From: Thalassobacillus sp043497085
Lineage (GTDB): Bacteria > Bacillota > Bacilli > Bacillales > Halobacillaceae
Assembly (NCBI GenBank): GCA_043497085.1
Contig: JBIEKI010000007.1
DNA: 64,000 nucleotides
Direction: 5' to 3' (one strand)
A program made the position numbers and the translations under genes. How positions within the stretch are numbered: position 1 is the stretch's first letter; every line of letters starts with the position of its first letter. Below the pieces are notes generated by a model. That model did not search any database. It saw only the letters and a program-made list of their open reading frames with translations, and had not been told where the DNA came from. Below, in pieces: positions 44,421 to 53,102 of the stretch.

Positions 44421-44454
44421 ACCTGGATCAGTCTGTTGGTCCAGGTGTTTTTTT
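44421..44454 (+). terminator. Terminator of spoVIF
   Basis: ACCTGGA pairs with TCCAGGT across 12 bases, followed by GTTTTTTTT. Confidence 0.75.
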
Positions 44455-44472
44455 GGAAAAAGCCATGCAGGA

Positions 44473-45240
44473 TCACGCGTTCAGCCAATCATAGTACAAT
44501 GTGGCCGGATCCTCCATCACTTCACTTCGATAGACCTGGGTAAAGGTCTGGATGATTCCGCCGTAAAAATAACCGAGGAAGGTCTTCTTGATTATTCCTT
44601 TCTTTTGGGCGTAGAGGCTTTGCTTGAATGTACGATTAATGACTTCTATGTAATGGTCGACTGGATAGTTCAATTGGAATTTATGGAAAGCATGGGTGAC
44701 GCTTTTCCAGGCGGACCAGATGTCGTCAATTGGTAAAAAAGCTTTTGTCAGTGACGTGAAGGCTTTCGGTATGTAAGAAGGAAGGTAATCCGTATCGAAA
44801 TCGGGTTTTTGTTCCGCTGCAGGCAAAGATTTTTCTTCTGCTGTTTTCTGCTGAATCTCGATCTTTTCCGAAGGTTTTTCGTCTTCTTTTTCCAGCCATG
44901 GTGAAGTCGTTTCATCCCCGGGAAGGATGACCAGGATATTGACACCGCGCTTCCCGTTGGGACGGGTAGCAGGTACGCGTTTTAAGAGCCCTTTTTCAAC
45001 AAACGTATTGATCGCCCGGATGACGGTACTGCGGCTGCGCCCGGTTTTCTTCTCGATCGTTTCGTTTTTTGCAAAAGAGACGCCGGGATATTTAACAGAA
45101 TGGCGCCAGATAAATTTCAAAACATCGAGTGCTCCAGCAGAAAGTTCCGCTTTGTGGTGAAATAAAAAGGAACGTACACGCAAATCCATAGTTTGTTTAT
45201 TCGTGAAGGATTGTAGTTTGCTAACCTCTTGTATATTCAT
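44473..45240 (-). CDS. Winged-helix DNA-binding protein (replication-initiator-like)
   Basis: A 255-residue protein with an N-terminal winged helix (residues 25-105): LSAGALDVLKFIWRHSVKYP, NETIEKKTGRSRSTVIRAIN and FVEKGLLKRVPATRPNGKRG. The C-terminal half is helical with a conserved-looking HAFHKFQLNYPVDHYIEVINR. It resembles chromosomal HTH_36/replication-initiator-type proteins of Bacilli, whose function is unclear. The choice among starts 45252, 45249 and 45240 is uncertain; GGATGATG favours 45240. It is a single gene. Confidence 0.7.
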   Translation of the reverse strand: MNIQEVSKLQSFTNKQTMDLRVRSFLFHHKAELSAGALDVLKFIWRHSVKYPGVSFAKNETIEKKTGRSRSTVIRAINTFVEKGLLKRVPATRPNGKRGVNILVILPGDETTSPWLEKEDEKPSEKIEIQQKTAEEKSLPAAEQKPDFDTDYLPSYIPKAFTSLTKAFLPIDDIWSAWKSVTHAFHKFQLNYPVDHYIEVINRTFKQSLYAQKKGIIKKTFLGYFYGGIIQTFTQVYRSEVMEDPATLYYDWLNA

Positions 45241-45484
45241 TATGAACATCATCCAATCAAAGCTTTTACCCTTATAATCGAAGGAAAGAAAAGTCAGGTG
45301 CTATCATAGATGGAAAAAATTCGTTTCCTGTACGATTTTTACTAATCTTTTTGTTAATAATCTTTGTTTTGCCTATGTTTCGGAGGGGATTATGGAGTCC
45401 TGACGCTTGTGGGATAAAGCGTTGATAAGGTTTAGTGCCGTGTCATTTAGCGTGTCAGGTAAGGGTAGCAAATAAAAACGGTCA

Positions 45485-45530
45485 GTAAAAAAGCTCAAGG
45501 CCTGCGATGCCTTGAGCTTCGGTATTTTTT
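45485..45530 (-). terminator. Terminator of the GlsB-family gene
   Basis: AAGCTCAAGG pairs with CCTTGAGCTT across CCTGCGATG; on the minus strand TTTTTT follows. Confidence 0.85.
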
Positions 45531-45783
45531 ATCGTTTTTTTCGGGAACTTCTCATGATGGCACTGATGATAAAGACAAAAATGATTGCGCCAATCAAAGC
45601 AGGTAAAATAGCAATACCGGCTAAGGAAGGTCCCCATGAACCTAATAGTTCACCGCCAATCCATGCACCTACAATACCTGCAATAATATTTCCAATGATT
45701 CCGAGTGGCATGTCACGGCCGATGATAGCTCCGGCGAGCCAGCCGATCAGTCCACCCACGATTAAATATAAAATAAGACCCAT
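45529..45783 (-). CDS. GlsB/YeaQ/YmgE-family stress membrane protein
   Basis: An 84-residue protein with three hydrophobic segments and glycines in repeated patterns (IVGGLIGWLAGAIIGRD, IIGNIIAGIVGAWIGGELLG), ending in a basic RSSRKKR tail. It belongs to the small transglycosylase-associated membrane family, which is stress-induced in many bacteria; the function is unknown. ATG 45783 has AGAGGAGGT upstream. A SigB-type promoter is visible. Confidence 0.85.
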   Translation of the reverse strand: MGLILYLIVGGLIGWLAGAIIGRDMPLGIIGNIIAGIVGAWIGGELLGSWGPSLAGIAILPALIGAIIFVFIISAIMRSSRKKR

Positions 45784-45820
45784 AATGGTTAACCTCCTCT
45801 TTTAAAATCTATTATGGATA

Positions 45821-45844
45821 TATCCCGCCTGAACAAATTTAAAA
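45821..45844 (-). promoter_or_regulatory. SigB-like promoter of the GlsB-family gene
   Basis: On the minus strand GTTTTAA, 12 bases and GGGATA resemble the general stress consensus GTTTAA-N12-14-GGGWAT, placed 37 bases before the start codon. This fits with family members in the SigB regulon. Confidence 0.5.
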
Positions 45845-45863
45845 CATCACGTGTCAAAATCCC

Positions 45864-46100
45864 TTATATTGGCATGATGGAAACGATTTGTTGAATACGT
45901 ACAAAAAAGGTAGAGTCCCCGGCTTGTAATGCGATGTGATCTGGCTGGACTTCCGTCAATTCACCACGAATGGTATCTTTGGTAGTCTCCACAATCAGGT
46001 TTTTGCCAACGACAGATTGGAGACGGCTAACAACAAAAGGATCGAACAAGGTTTTATATTGCACATCTATACCCTGATTTCTGCTTTGGTGATGATACAT
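45864..46100 (-). CDS. DUF2642 family protein (YuzF-like)
   Basis: A 78-residue protein with a short N-terminal tail (MYHHQSRNQG) and a DUF2642 domain: FVVSRLQSVVGKNLIVETTK, IRGELTEVQPDHIALQAGD and a closing VRIQQIVSIMPI. This SH3-like fold is found in small spore-coat-type proteins of Bacilli. ATG 46100 is preceded by AAAGGGGGAA. A much longer overlapping reading frame on the same strand is not coding upstream of this point. Confidence 0.82.
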   Translation of the reverse strand: MYHHQSRNQGIDVQYKTLFDPFVVSRLQSVVGKNLIVETTKDTIRGELTEVQPDHIALQAGDSTFFVRIQQIVSIMPI

Positions 46101-46165
46101 GAAAATTCCCCCTTTATGGTAATCGGTACAATTTATGCAGTGGGTGAGGGAGTGGTGAAAAGGAC

Positions 46166-46209
46166 ATAAAAAACCCCTTAACCTGGATAATGTTCCATGG
46201 TAAGGGGGG
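46166..46209 (-). terminator. Terminator of the YczE-like gene
   Basis: CCCCTTA pairs with TAAGGGG around an inner TGG/CCA stem; on the minus strand TTTTTT follows. Confidence 0.7.
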
Positions 46210-46216
46210 ATGCTGA

Positions 46217-46858
46217 TTACTGAATAATCGGCTCGAACTTTTCCCGGTAGCCGGGATGGAGTAAATAATATAACGGATAACCTTTCGTGTAAAAATACTG
46301 GATGAGCGGACCTGCAAAGGCGGTGCCAACCACCGTGCCGATTCCTACAGGACCACCGATCAATAAAGCAGTCGTCGACGTAGTGATGGCTATTGCTGTC
46401 TGACTCACCAACAGACTGATTCTGAACTTCTTGGCGATGACTAAGAATAATTGATCGACCGGCGCCCGTGGCAGCTGAGGCAAAATATAAATAGCCACGC
46501 CTAAAGCAGTGAAGGCCACACCAGTTGCTACCGTGATAAGCTGGATAAGAAATGGTGCGGCTGCCAGGCTCATATTGTTGAAAACGACTTCCAGCCAGAA
46601 GTCCAGAACCAGACTTTCCAGCACAAGCGGCAGTAAAGCTCTGAATTCCGGCTTTTGCTTTGCCAGCCATCCATTCAGGAAAATGAAGGCAAGCTGGAAG
46701 GTGCCGTACCAAATCCCTACTGTAAAACCAAATCTATCTTCTAACCCGACAAATAATGCTGTCCAAAATCCTGCGCCTAAAGCAGCTTTAATTAAAAGGG
46801 CTACTCCGAAAAAATTGACAAAAATACCCAGGATATATACGGACATGCGGTAAAGCAT
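46217..46858 (-). CDS. YczE/YyaS-family membrane protein
   Basis: A 213-residue protein with five to six membrane segments. YILGIFVNFFGVALLIKAAL and GAGFWTALFVGLEDRFGFTVG are typical of the YczE/YyaS family, related to YitT; a polar PQLPRAPVDQLFLVIAKKF segment follows. Bacillus YczE is linked to antibiotic production, but the molecular role is unknown. ATG 46858 follows GAGGGTC, a weak site. Single gene. Confidence 0.8.
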   Translation of the reverse strand: MLYRMSVYILGIFVNFFGVALLIKAALGAGFWTALFVGLEDRFGFTVGIWYGTFQLAFIFLNGWLAKQKPEFRALLPLVLESLVLDFWLEVVFNNMSLAAAPFLIQLITVATGVAFTALGVAIYILPQLPRAPVDQLFLVIAKKFRISLLVSQTAIAITTSTTALLIGGPVGIGTVVGTAFAGPLIQYFYTKGYPLYYLLHPGYREKFEPIIQ

Positions 46859-47065
46859 TCATTGACCCTCGTCTTTCTTATTATTGTTTGTTCAAATTTT
46901 GTTGTTAGGCAATTTTATTAGCAGAATATTTTTGCGTCAATAGGGTTTGATTATTTTTTGATTATAAAATTTAAGCAGGAGGGGAGAAGCTTTTAATTAC
47001 TTAATAGGACAGGGCTTACATGAATAGCATGGTATATAGAGACTACCTGAGAGGGTGAAGGAAGC

Positions 47066-48481
47066 ATGCAAATCCATGTGGTGGAATCCGGCGATACGTT
47101 ATGGGCGATAGCCAGGCGTTATCGTTCTGATATGAATCAGATTATATTAGCCAACCAGATAGACAATCCGGATGTAATCGTGGTCGGTCAGGCGCTGGTC
47201 ATTCCGGAACCGGGCCGGGAATATGTGGTGCAGGCGGGAGATACGCTGTGGGCGATTGCACAGCGTTATGGAATTTCTGTGCAGGATTTACAACAAGTGA
47301 ATCAAATCAGTAATCCTGCTTTGATTTTTGTCGGGGATATGCTGGTGCTTCCTTATTTTCCGTATACCGTTCAGCCGGGCGATACATTATGGGCGATTTC
47401 CCGCAGGTTTGGTGTTTCGATGCAGCGGGTCATTCAGATTAATAACATCACCAATCCTTCGATGCTGTCTGTCGGGCAAATGTTGTACATCCCAAGGGAG
47501 CCACGGCCTGTAACAGAAATTAATGCTTACCTTACCAACATGAGTGAGGAAGGAAGACGTGAGGTGCTTGCCCTTGGCCGGAATTTTACGTATCTGTCGC
47601 CATTCACTTACTCGATTCAGGAAGATGGCACGATCACGGAGATGAACGATACGGGAGTATTGGAAGCTGCTAGTGCTGCCAATGTCGCTCCCCTGCTTGT
47701 ATTGACCAACTTCCGGGATCGGTCGTTTGACTCGGATATCGCGGCTACCATTTTACGAAGTCCGGAATTGCAGGAAACATTACTTACCAATATACTCGCT
47801 AAAATGGAAGCTAAAGGCTATACGGGTCTTAATATTGATTTTGAATATGTCTATCCAGAGGACCGGGAAAACTATAATAATTTTTTGAGGCGGGCCGTGG
47901 CCAGGCTGCGACCGGAAGGGTACACAGTCTCGACGGCACTTGCCCCGAAAGAAAGCGCGGATCAGCAGGGGCTTTTATATGAAGCGCATGATTATGCTGC
48001 TCACGGGGAAATCCTCGATTTTGTTGTCATCATGACTTATGAATGGGGATGGGCCGGCGGCGAGCCATGGGCGATTGCTCCAATCAACAAAGTACGGGAT
48101 GTCCTGGACTATGCCGTGACAGAAATTCCGAGGGATAAAATTCTGATGGGTATCCCGTTATACGGGAGAGATTGGAAGGTTCCATGGGTGCAAGGGACAT
48201 TCGCAAGGACGGTGAGTCCCAAGGAAGCAGTCCAATTGGCTCAACGGTACGGAGTGGATATCCAATATGATGAAACCTATCAATCCCCATTTTTCCGTTA
48301 TGTCGATGGAACCGGCCAGGAACACGAAGTCTGGTTCGAGGATGCGCGCAGCATGCAGGCGAAGTACGACACGATTAAAGATTATGGCTTACGCGGCGGG
48401 AGTTACTGGGTGCTTGGAAGTACGTTCCCGCAGAATTGGCCGGTGTTACGAGATAATTTCAGAATCCGAAAGTATTCGTGA
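47066..48481 (+). CDS. LysM x3 plus GH18 peptidoglycan hydrolase, SleL/YaaH-like
   Basis: A 471-residue protein with three LysM domains (about residues 2-46, 52-96, 100-144; HVVESGDTLWAIARRY, YVVQAGDTLWAIAQRY, YTVQPGDTLWAISRRF) and a GH18 catalytic domain (150-465) with the active-site sequence GLNIDFEYV, whose Glu is the expected acid. Known relatives are spore cortex or wall N-acetylglucosaminidases that act on peptidoglycan; SleL/YaaH usually has two LysM repeats, so three is an extended variant. There is no signal peptide, as in other spore-located members. ATG 47066 follows GGTGAAGGAAG. Confidence 0.88.
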   Translation: MQIHVVESGDTLWAIARRYRSDMNQIILANQIDNPDVIVVGQALVIPEPGREYVVQAGDTLWAIAQRYGISVQDLQQVNQISNPALIFVGDMLVLPYFPYTVQPGDTLWAISRRFGVSMQRVIQINNITNPSMLSVGQMLYIPREPRPVTEINAYLTNMSEEGRREVLALGRNFTYLSPFTYSIQEDGTITEMNDTGVLEAASAANVAPLLVLTNFRDRSFDSDIAATILRSPELQETLLTNILAKMEAKGYTGLNIDFEYVYPEDRENYNNFLRRAVARLRPEGYTVSTALAPKESADQQGLLYEAHDYAAHGEILDFVVIMTYEWGWAGGEPWAIAPINKVRDVLDYAVTEIPRDKILMGIPLYGRDWKVPWVQGTFARTVSPKEAVQLAQRYGVDIQYDETYQSPFFRYVDGTGQEHEVWFEDARSMQAKYDTIKDYGLRGGSYWVLGSTFPQNWPVLRDNFRIRKYS

Positions 48482-48584
48482 CTGTGAGTCTCTCATCGCT
48501 GTAGGGAGGCATCACGAAAAGGGCAAGGGCACTTTTTGTGACCATGCAGAAATTTTAACGAGTAGAATGCTTATTGCAAGTCAT

Positions 48585-48626
48585 AGGCGTACCAGATTCC
48601 TCTCCAGGATTCCGGTACGTCTTTTT
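48585..48626 (+). terminator. Terminator after the LysM/GH18 gene
   Basis: GGCGTACCAGATTCC pairs imperfectly with GGATTCCGGTACGTC around TCTCCA, followed by TTTTT. Confidence 0.7.
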
Positions 48627-48739
48627 CTACATATTGAGCATTATTTACCGATATATTCATAAAAATCTATCTATTTCCAAGAGAGCAGCCAAGGTACAAA
48701 TAATAAATGGTAAAATAAAGGAAAATTAAGAGGGGAAGA

Positions 48740-49129
48740 GTGGTAGATATTCGGAAGCGGAAATGGATTAAAAATATAGTTTTATGGATAGCGGCGTTTT
48801 TCTTAATTATTTTTTCGATTGATATGCCAGCGTTGGGCTACAAAAACCTGGATTACATTCCACAAACAAACAGCTATAAAATTACCAAATATAGCTGGTA
48901 TGGAGCGCCTCTGATTCATGAATCGTTCGAAGGGGATTCCGATGAAGCACTGAAGGTTTTTCAAAACCAAACCAGAGTCCAGAGAATCCAAAGTGTAACC
49001 ATGGTTTTTGCCCTGATGGCTATTCTATCGTGGTGGGCCAGGGAGAGGAAATTATATACATATGGTAGTGCATGGTTAGCGGTGATATTTTTGGTGATTG
49101 ATATTATGGTAGTTATCCGTTTGAGTTAA
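48740..49129 (+). CDS. Membrane protein of unknown function (129 aa)
   Basis: A protein with one N-terminal membrane segment (NIVLWIAAFFLIIFSIDMPA), an extracytoplasmic loop of ~50 polar residues, and two C-terminal membrane segments (VFALMAILSWWA, AWLAVIFLVIDIMVVI). GTG 48740 lies 4 bases after GGGGAAGA. No family recognised. It may be co-transcribed with the next small gene. Confidence 0.6.
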   Translation: MVDIRKRKWIKNIVLWIAAFFLIIFSIDMPALGYKNLDYIPQTNSYKITKYSWYGAPLIHESFEGDSDEALKVFQNQTRVQRIQSVTMVFALMAILSWWARERKLYTYGSAWLAVIFLVIDIMVVIRLS

Positions 49130-49157
49130 GAATTTGTAAAGAAAGGATTTGTCAGCT

Positions 49158-49403
49158 ATGTCAACAAAAGAAGAGCAGGTCGTTTATATCGTATTTGTAT
49201 CAGCTATTATGTTTATCCTGCTTGCTTTCATGCCTAACGGAGGTTTTCTTACCGTAGACTTTACTTCTTTCGGTTTATATTACCTACTCATCATGCCGAT
49301 TATTTTGGATGAGCCTTCCAGGAAACGGACGAGACGAATTGTTCTGACAGCACCTATTATCATTATATTGATGGAGCTAGTAGAATTCCTTGGTAGGCTT
49401 TGA
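49158..49403 (+). CDS. Small membrane protein (81 aa)
   Basis: A small protein with three hydrophobic segments (IVFVSAIMFILLAFM, YYLLIMPIILD, APIIIILMELVEFLG) and a basic loop SRKRTRR. ATG 49158 has GAAAGGA 10 bases upstream. It is 28 bases after the preceding gene on the same strand and probably in an operon with it. Confidence 0.6.
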   Translation: MSTKEEQVVYIVFVSAIMFILLAFMPNGGFLTVDFTSFGLYYLLIMPIILDEPSRKRTRRIVLTAPIIIILMELVEFLGRL

Positions 49404-49486
49404 TTAGTGTTCTGGCTGATGGGGCACGGTTGTTATTTATGCCAGAAAGTTTTATCCGCTTAATCGATGTGTTGGGAGATGAAAAA

Positions 49487-50044
49487 ATGGAGCAATTGTT
49501 CGAACAGTTACCAAAGCTTAAGACGAAGCGGTTGATGTTAAGAAAAATTAGCCTGAATGATATCGAGGATGTATTTGCGTATGGATCGAACCCTAATGTA
49601 TCGCAATATGTCAGTTGGGAGACCCATCAATCGCTTGAGGACGCCCGGGAATTTGTGCAGTTTGTCCAGGAGGGATATCGACTGGGCAAAAAAGCGCTAT
49701 GGGGAATGGAGTTAAAGTCTACTGGAAAGATTGTGGGTACGATTGACTTTGTTACCGTAAATACCAAGCATAAGCGGGCAGAAATTGGATATGTATTAGC
49801 CGAGGAATATTGGGGCCAGGGATTAACCACCGAAGCTACCGAGAGGATAATCGCTTTTGGATTTAACGAATTGGACTTAGAGCGGATTCAGGCGCGGTGT
49901 TTTGTAGACAATGTTGGTTCACAGCGGGTAATGGAAAAAGTCGGTATGAGATGGGAAGGAACCATCAGAAAAGGAATGCTGGTGAAAGGAAAGTTTCGCG
50001 ATTTGAAGCTTTATTCCATTTTATCGGAAGAATTTCATCCATGA
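49487..50044 (+). CDS. GNAT acetyltransferase, RimJ/RimL type
   Basis: A 185-residue N-acetyltransferase of the RimJ/RimL branch. LKTKRLMLRKISLNDIEDVF opens the domain, IGYVLAEEYWGQGLTTEATE is the acetyl-CoA-binding region, and RCFVDNVGSQRVMEKVGM is the C-terminal signature. The acceptor may be a ribosomal protein or a small amine. ATG 49487 follows GGGAGATG; the longer frame starting at 49400 has no ribosome binding site. Confidence 0.85.
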   Translation: MEQLFEQLPKLKTKRLMLRKISLNDIEDVFAYGSNPNVSQYVSWETHQSLEDAREFVQFVQEGYRLGKKALWGMELKSTGKIVGTIDFVTVNTKHKRAEIGYVLAEEYWGQGLTTEATERIIAFGFNELDLERIQARCFVDNVGSQRVMEKVGMRWEGTIRKGMLVKGKFRDLKLYSILSEEFHP

Positions 50045-50139
50045 TAAGGGGGAAGTAATGATCGGTAAACAAACCACACAGCTATTTATATAGATGTTTT
50101 AAGAAAAAGTAGTTTATGGGCAGAGGGGGGGGAGGCATT

Positions 50140-50649
50140 ATGATACAGGTGGTAAAGGCGAACGTCCATCACGTCCAAGGGATAGCTGATGTTTGTTCGG
50201 CAGCTACAAGGTCCACTTATAAAGATATTTACACGCCGGAATATATTGAGCGGGTCATCAAAGAATTCTATAACCCTGCCAGAATTTTGACGGAAGTTAC
50301 TTATTCAGAAAAAGACTGGGGCGGCTATTTCGCAGCAGTTGAAAACAATGAAGTGATTGGTGCTTGTGGAGGCGGAATGATCAGCGATAACGCGGGCGAA
50401 GTATATGTTTTATATCTTGATCCTCGAAGACGTAATGAGGGAATTGGTACGAAACTGCTGGAAGCAGTCAGCCATCAGCAAAAATATGAGTTCCATGCGA
50501 AAGAACAGTGGGTTTCTGTTCAGGAAGGTAACACAAAAGGGATTCCTTTCTACGAAGCCAGAGGGTTTGTATACCGGTATAAGCAGGCAGGGTATGGTAA
50601 TGGAGAAGCGGAAAACTATATCACATTACGGTACCATCGTTATCTCTAG
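50140..50649 (+). CDS. GNAT acetyltransferase
   Basis: A 169-residue N-acetyltransferase: VVKANVHHVQGIADVCSAAT at the N-terminus, YVLYLDPRRRNEGIGTKLLE as the acetyl-CoA site, and FYEARGFVYRYKQAGYG near the end. The acceptor cannot be read from the sequence. ATG 50140 is 4 bases after GGGGGGAGG; the earlier GTG/ATG codons overlap that site. Confidence 0.82.
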   Translation: MIQVVKANVHHVQGIADVCSAATRSTYKDIYTPEYIERVIKEFYNPARILTEVTYSEKDWGGYFAAVENNEVIGACGGGMISDNAGEVYVLYLDPRRRNEGIGTKLLEAVSHQQKYEFHAKEQWVSVQEGNTKGIPFYEARGFVYRYKQAGYGNGEAENYITLRYHRYL

Positions 50650-50723
50650 GTTTTACTATTTAAACAGCACTCTTTCTGCATCGCGCCCATACGATAAAAA
50701 GTGAACGATAAGGAGGGCGATCG

Positions 50724-51215
50724 ATGTATACGAATCTTTTTCAGGGTGCATATCCTTTTAATGTGCGACAAAACGCAGCGGATTATGGGGCAAAAGGAGC
50801 GTTGAATGCAACTTCCCTGACTCTGCCACAAATGTTGACCTATGCGATGCAGGACGAATATTTGGCACAAGCGAGATATCGGGATGTGTTGAGTAATTTT
50901 GGGTATGTGCGTCAATTTGCGAATATTCAACAGGCGGAATTGAGGCATATCCAGGCATTGCTTCCATTGTTCCAGCGCTATCAGGTTCCTGTGCCGGGTG
51001 ATATTTCCGAGACATTTGTCTCTACCCCAGCGTCGGTGAAGCAAGCATTTGCTGAAGGAGTCCAGGCGGAAATCGATAATATTGGGATGTATAATAAATT
51101 CCTAACCTACATGCTGCCACAGGATGTGAGGGTGGTATTCACTAATTTACGCAATGCTTCTATGAATCATCTGGCTGCGTTTGAGAGGGGACTTGCAAGG
51201 GACTTTCAGGAATGA
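50724..51215 (+). CDS. Ferritin-like DUF2202 protein
   Basis: A 163-residue four-helix protein. Iron-ligand-type residues are DEYLAQARYRDVL, QQAELRHIQALLPLF, QAEIDNIGMYNKFL and NHLAAFERGLA, spaced as the two ExxH-like pairs of ferritin-like diiron proteins. Bacterial members of this group are storage or oxidoreductase-like proteins of unknown role. ATG 50724 follows AAGGAGG. A terminator-like structure follows. Confidence 0.75.
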   Translation: MYTNLFQGAYPFNVRQNAADYGAKGALNATSLTLPQMLTYAMQDEYLAQARYRDVLSNFGYVRQFANIQQAELRHIQALLPLFQRYQVPVPGDISETFVSTPASVKQAFAEGVQAEIDNIGMYNKFLTYMLPQDVRVVFTNLRNASMNHLAAFERGLARDFQE

Positions 51216-51240
51216 ATCCAAAAAAAAAGGCAGCATGCTA

Positions 51241-51300
51241 ACCAGGAAAAGGGGGAGGTCACTGGTAGGGTGCTGCCTTCATTCATCTTCATCCTAACAG
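51241..51300. repeat. Imperfect repeat-like segment, copy C
   Basis: About three quarters identical to 60218-60280: both contain AGGAAAA...GGGGAGGTCA, then CTGCCTT, TTCAnCyTAACAG. On the minus strand each starts with a short peptide frame (MKMNEGS / MNINKGR). It may be a degenerate dispersed element. Confidence 0.5.
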
Positions 51301-51340
51301 ATATAGACGCTTTAAACCAATAAAGTAATTGAATTGTAAT

Positions 51341-51367
51341 ACGATTTTTACAATCGTGCTTTTTTTA
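51341..51367 (+). terminator. Terminator upstream of the GT2 gene leader
   Basis: ACGATT and AATCGT pair across TTTTAC, followed by GCTTTTTTT. Confidence 0.7.
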
Positions 51368-51579
51368 TGTATTTTTAAAAGTACTCCGTCTTTCTGTAAT
51401 TTGGCTCTCTACCTTTAGAATAGTAATGTAGTTACATGATCCACACAATATTTGGTGGATAACGGAAAAGAATGTCACTTGGTACATAGGATTTCTCATG
51501 AAAAGTGGAGACTTATTTAGATAATAAGCCTGTATTCTTTCAGTTGCCGGTTGTGATAACCTTAATAGATGATGATCCA

Positions 51580-51606
51580 CGTCCTCCTTGCATGGGGGAC
51601 GTTTTT
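51580..51606 (+). terminator. Candidate attenuator before the GT2 gene
   Basis: CGTCCTCC pairs with GGGGGACG (one T-G pair) across TTGCAT and is followed by TTTTT. No gene ends upstream on this strand, so it probably lies in the GT2 leader transcript. Confidence 0.65.
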
Positions 51607-51660
51607 CATTGGAAGAGGATTTATTTATTCGTATGGTTATCTAATGAAGGAGTGGCATAT

Positions 51661-53055
51661 TTGGATATATTAATCACTATTTTTTTCCTAATCAGTGTTA
51701 CATTCCCGGTTTTGCATATCTATCACTGCTTGCCGTTTTTCCGTGAGTCCGGTGAAAGATTCGACGCAAACCGTGAGCTGAAACGATGGAAGAGTGAACA
51801 TTGCTATGATAATGAAAAAGGTATAAGTATCTTAGTGCCGTGTTTTAACGAAGAGGACATTATAGAAACTTCGATTGAGAGCATGAAGTCTTTGTCGTAT
51901 TCCCGGTTTGAAGTCTTTTATATCAATGACGGTTCATCAGACGATACGATGGATCAGTTGGATGAATTATTGGGGCTGACCCCTTGCAGCATGTCAGCAC
52001 AGGGAGAACTCACGTATAAAGAAGTCAAAAAAGTATACCAATCTTCCCTTTATCCTAATATCTATGTGATCGATAAGGAGAATGGTGGGAAAGCGGACTC
52101 TCTGAACGCCGGTATTGAATATGCAACGAAGGATTTGGTTGTGACATTGGATGCCGACACTATTTTAACCAGAACAGCATTAAATTCTGTCAACGAGGCT
52201 TTTGAGGATAGAAATGTAGTTGCGGCAGGAGGTATGGTACATGTACTGCAGACGAAAACAGATCATCCATTGAGCCGCTTATCTCTAAAAAGGACGAATA
52301 TGCTGATACGTGTGCAAGTACTTGATTTCCTGAAAGCATTCTATATATCAAAATTATCACTTGTACGGTTCAAGGCTTTGGCGGTAATATCAGGAGCATT
52401 CGGGATTTTCAATAAGCAAGTGCTGATTGATGTAGGTGGCTATCGTAATTCGATCGGAGAAGATATTGATATAACCCTACGTATCCAGCGGCACATAGCC
52501 AGGCACAAAGACATGAAAATCAGTTTCATAGCTGATGCGGTAGGCTACACTGAGCTACCTGAAACATGGAGGGACTTGACCAAACAGCGGCTGCGATGGC
52601 AGAAAGCCTATATCGACTGCATCATTCACTTTTGGGCGTTTTTCTTAAAAACGTTACTTACGAAGCCTGTATCCTTTTTCTATGTATTTGAAACATTCCT
52701 TATTGGGACGCTTGCAGCTTATATCATGACAGGTATCATGACTTACAATATAATCAACAACCCGGGGAATTCGTTCATCGATTATATGTTTTTCTATCTG
52801 TTTTTCCTGATTGTATTTGGAATTATATATAACCTTGTGGCACTTCGGATGAATAAACATTATGGATTTTCGTTCAGCAAAATGGATAGTCTTCGTTTGT
52901 TTGTGACCATCCTGTTTGATATTTTCATCTATCGATTTGTAGCCGTTTATTATGTTATGTATGGCAGCATCTCCTATTTCTTCAATAAAAAATGGAACAA
53001 AGTCTCCCGGACAGGGAGAAGTTATCATCACAAAAACTCGAAAACAGCAGCTTGA
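51661..53055 (+). CDS. Processive GT2 glycosyltransferase, polysaccharide synthase-like
   Basis: A 464-residue inner-membrane enzyme with an N-terminal membrane segment, a cytoplasmic GT-A domain and three or four C-terminal membrane segments. Catalytic motifs of processive GT2 synthases are present: DGSSDD, TLDADTIL (DxD), IGEDIDIT (ED) and TKQRLRWQKAY (QxxRW). Related enzymes make poly-GlcNAc, cellulose-like or hyaluronan-like polymers; the polymer here is not known. TTG 51661 is set by AAGGAGTGG. It is followed after 47 bases by an LCP protein, so the polymer may be attached to the wall. Confidence 0.82.
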   Translation: MDILITIFFLISVTFPVLHIYHCLPFFRESGERFDANRELKRWKSEHCYDNEKGISILVPCFNEEDIIETSIESMKSLSYSRFEVFYINDGSSDDTMDQLDELLGLTPCSMSAQGELTYKEVKKVYQSSLYPNIYVIDKENGGKADSLNAGIEYATKDLVVTLDADTILTRTALNSVNEAFEDRNVVAAGGMVHVLQTKTDHPLSRLSLKRTNMLIRVQVLDFLKAFYISKLSLVRFKALAVISGAFGIFNKQVLIDVGGYRNSIGEDIDITLRIQRHIARHKDMKISFIADAVGYTELPETWRDLTKQRLRWQKAYIDCIIHFWAFFLKTLLTKPVSFFYVFETFLIGTLAAYIMTGIMTYNIINNPGNSFIDYMFFYLFFLIVFGIIYNLVALRMNKHYGFSFSKMDSLRLFVTILFDIFIYRFVAVYYVMYGSISYFFNKKWNKVSRTGRSYHHKNSKTAA

Positions 53056-53102
53056 AAAAAGGCTGTTCCCGAGGAAAAAGTTTATTAGTAGGTGAAAGTG
53101 TA

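Larger units (their letters stand above)
51216..51660. other. Leader region of the GT2 gene, no gene
   Basis: This 445-base stretch contains an imperfect GGCAGCA...TGCTGCC hairpin (51229-51277) and the repeat-like segment 51241-51300, a terminator at 51341-51367, several small hairpins between 51380 and 51560 (for example CTTATT-TAGAT-AATAAG and GGTT-GTGAT-AACC), and a terminator at 51580-51606 just before the GT2 gene. A reading frame from 51505 is in phase with the gene but lacks a start signal. Confidence 0.6.

Noticed and set aside
45864..46712. A 282-codon reading frame on the minus strand
   Set aside because: Only its last 78 codons are a gene (DUF2642); the rest is antisense-frame shadow of the YczE-like gene on the same strand and includes its terminator.
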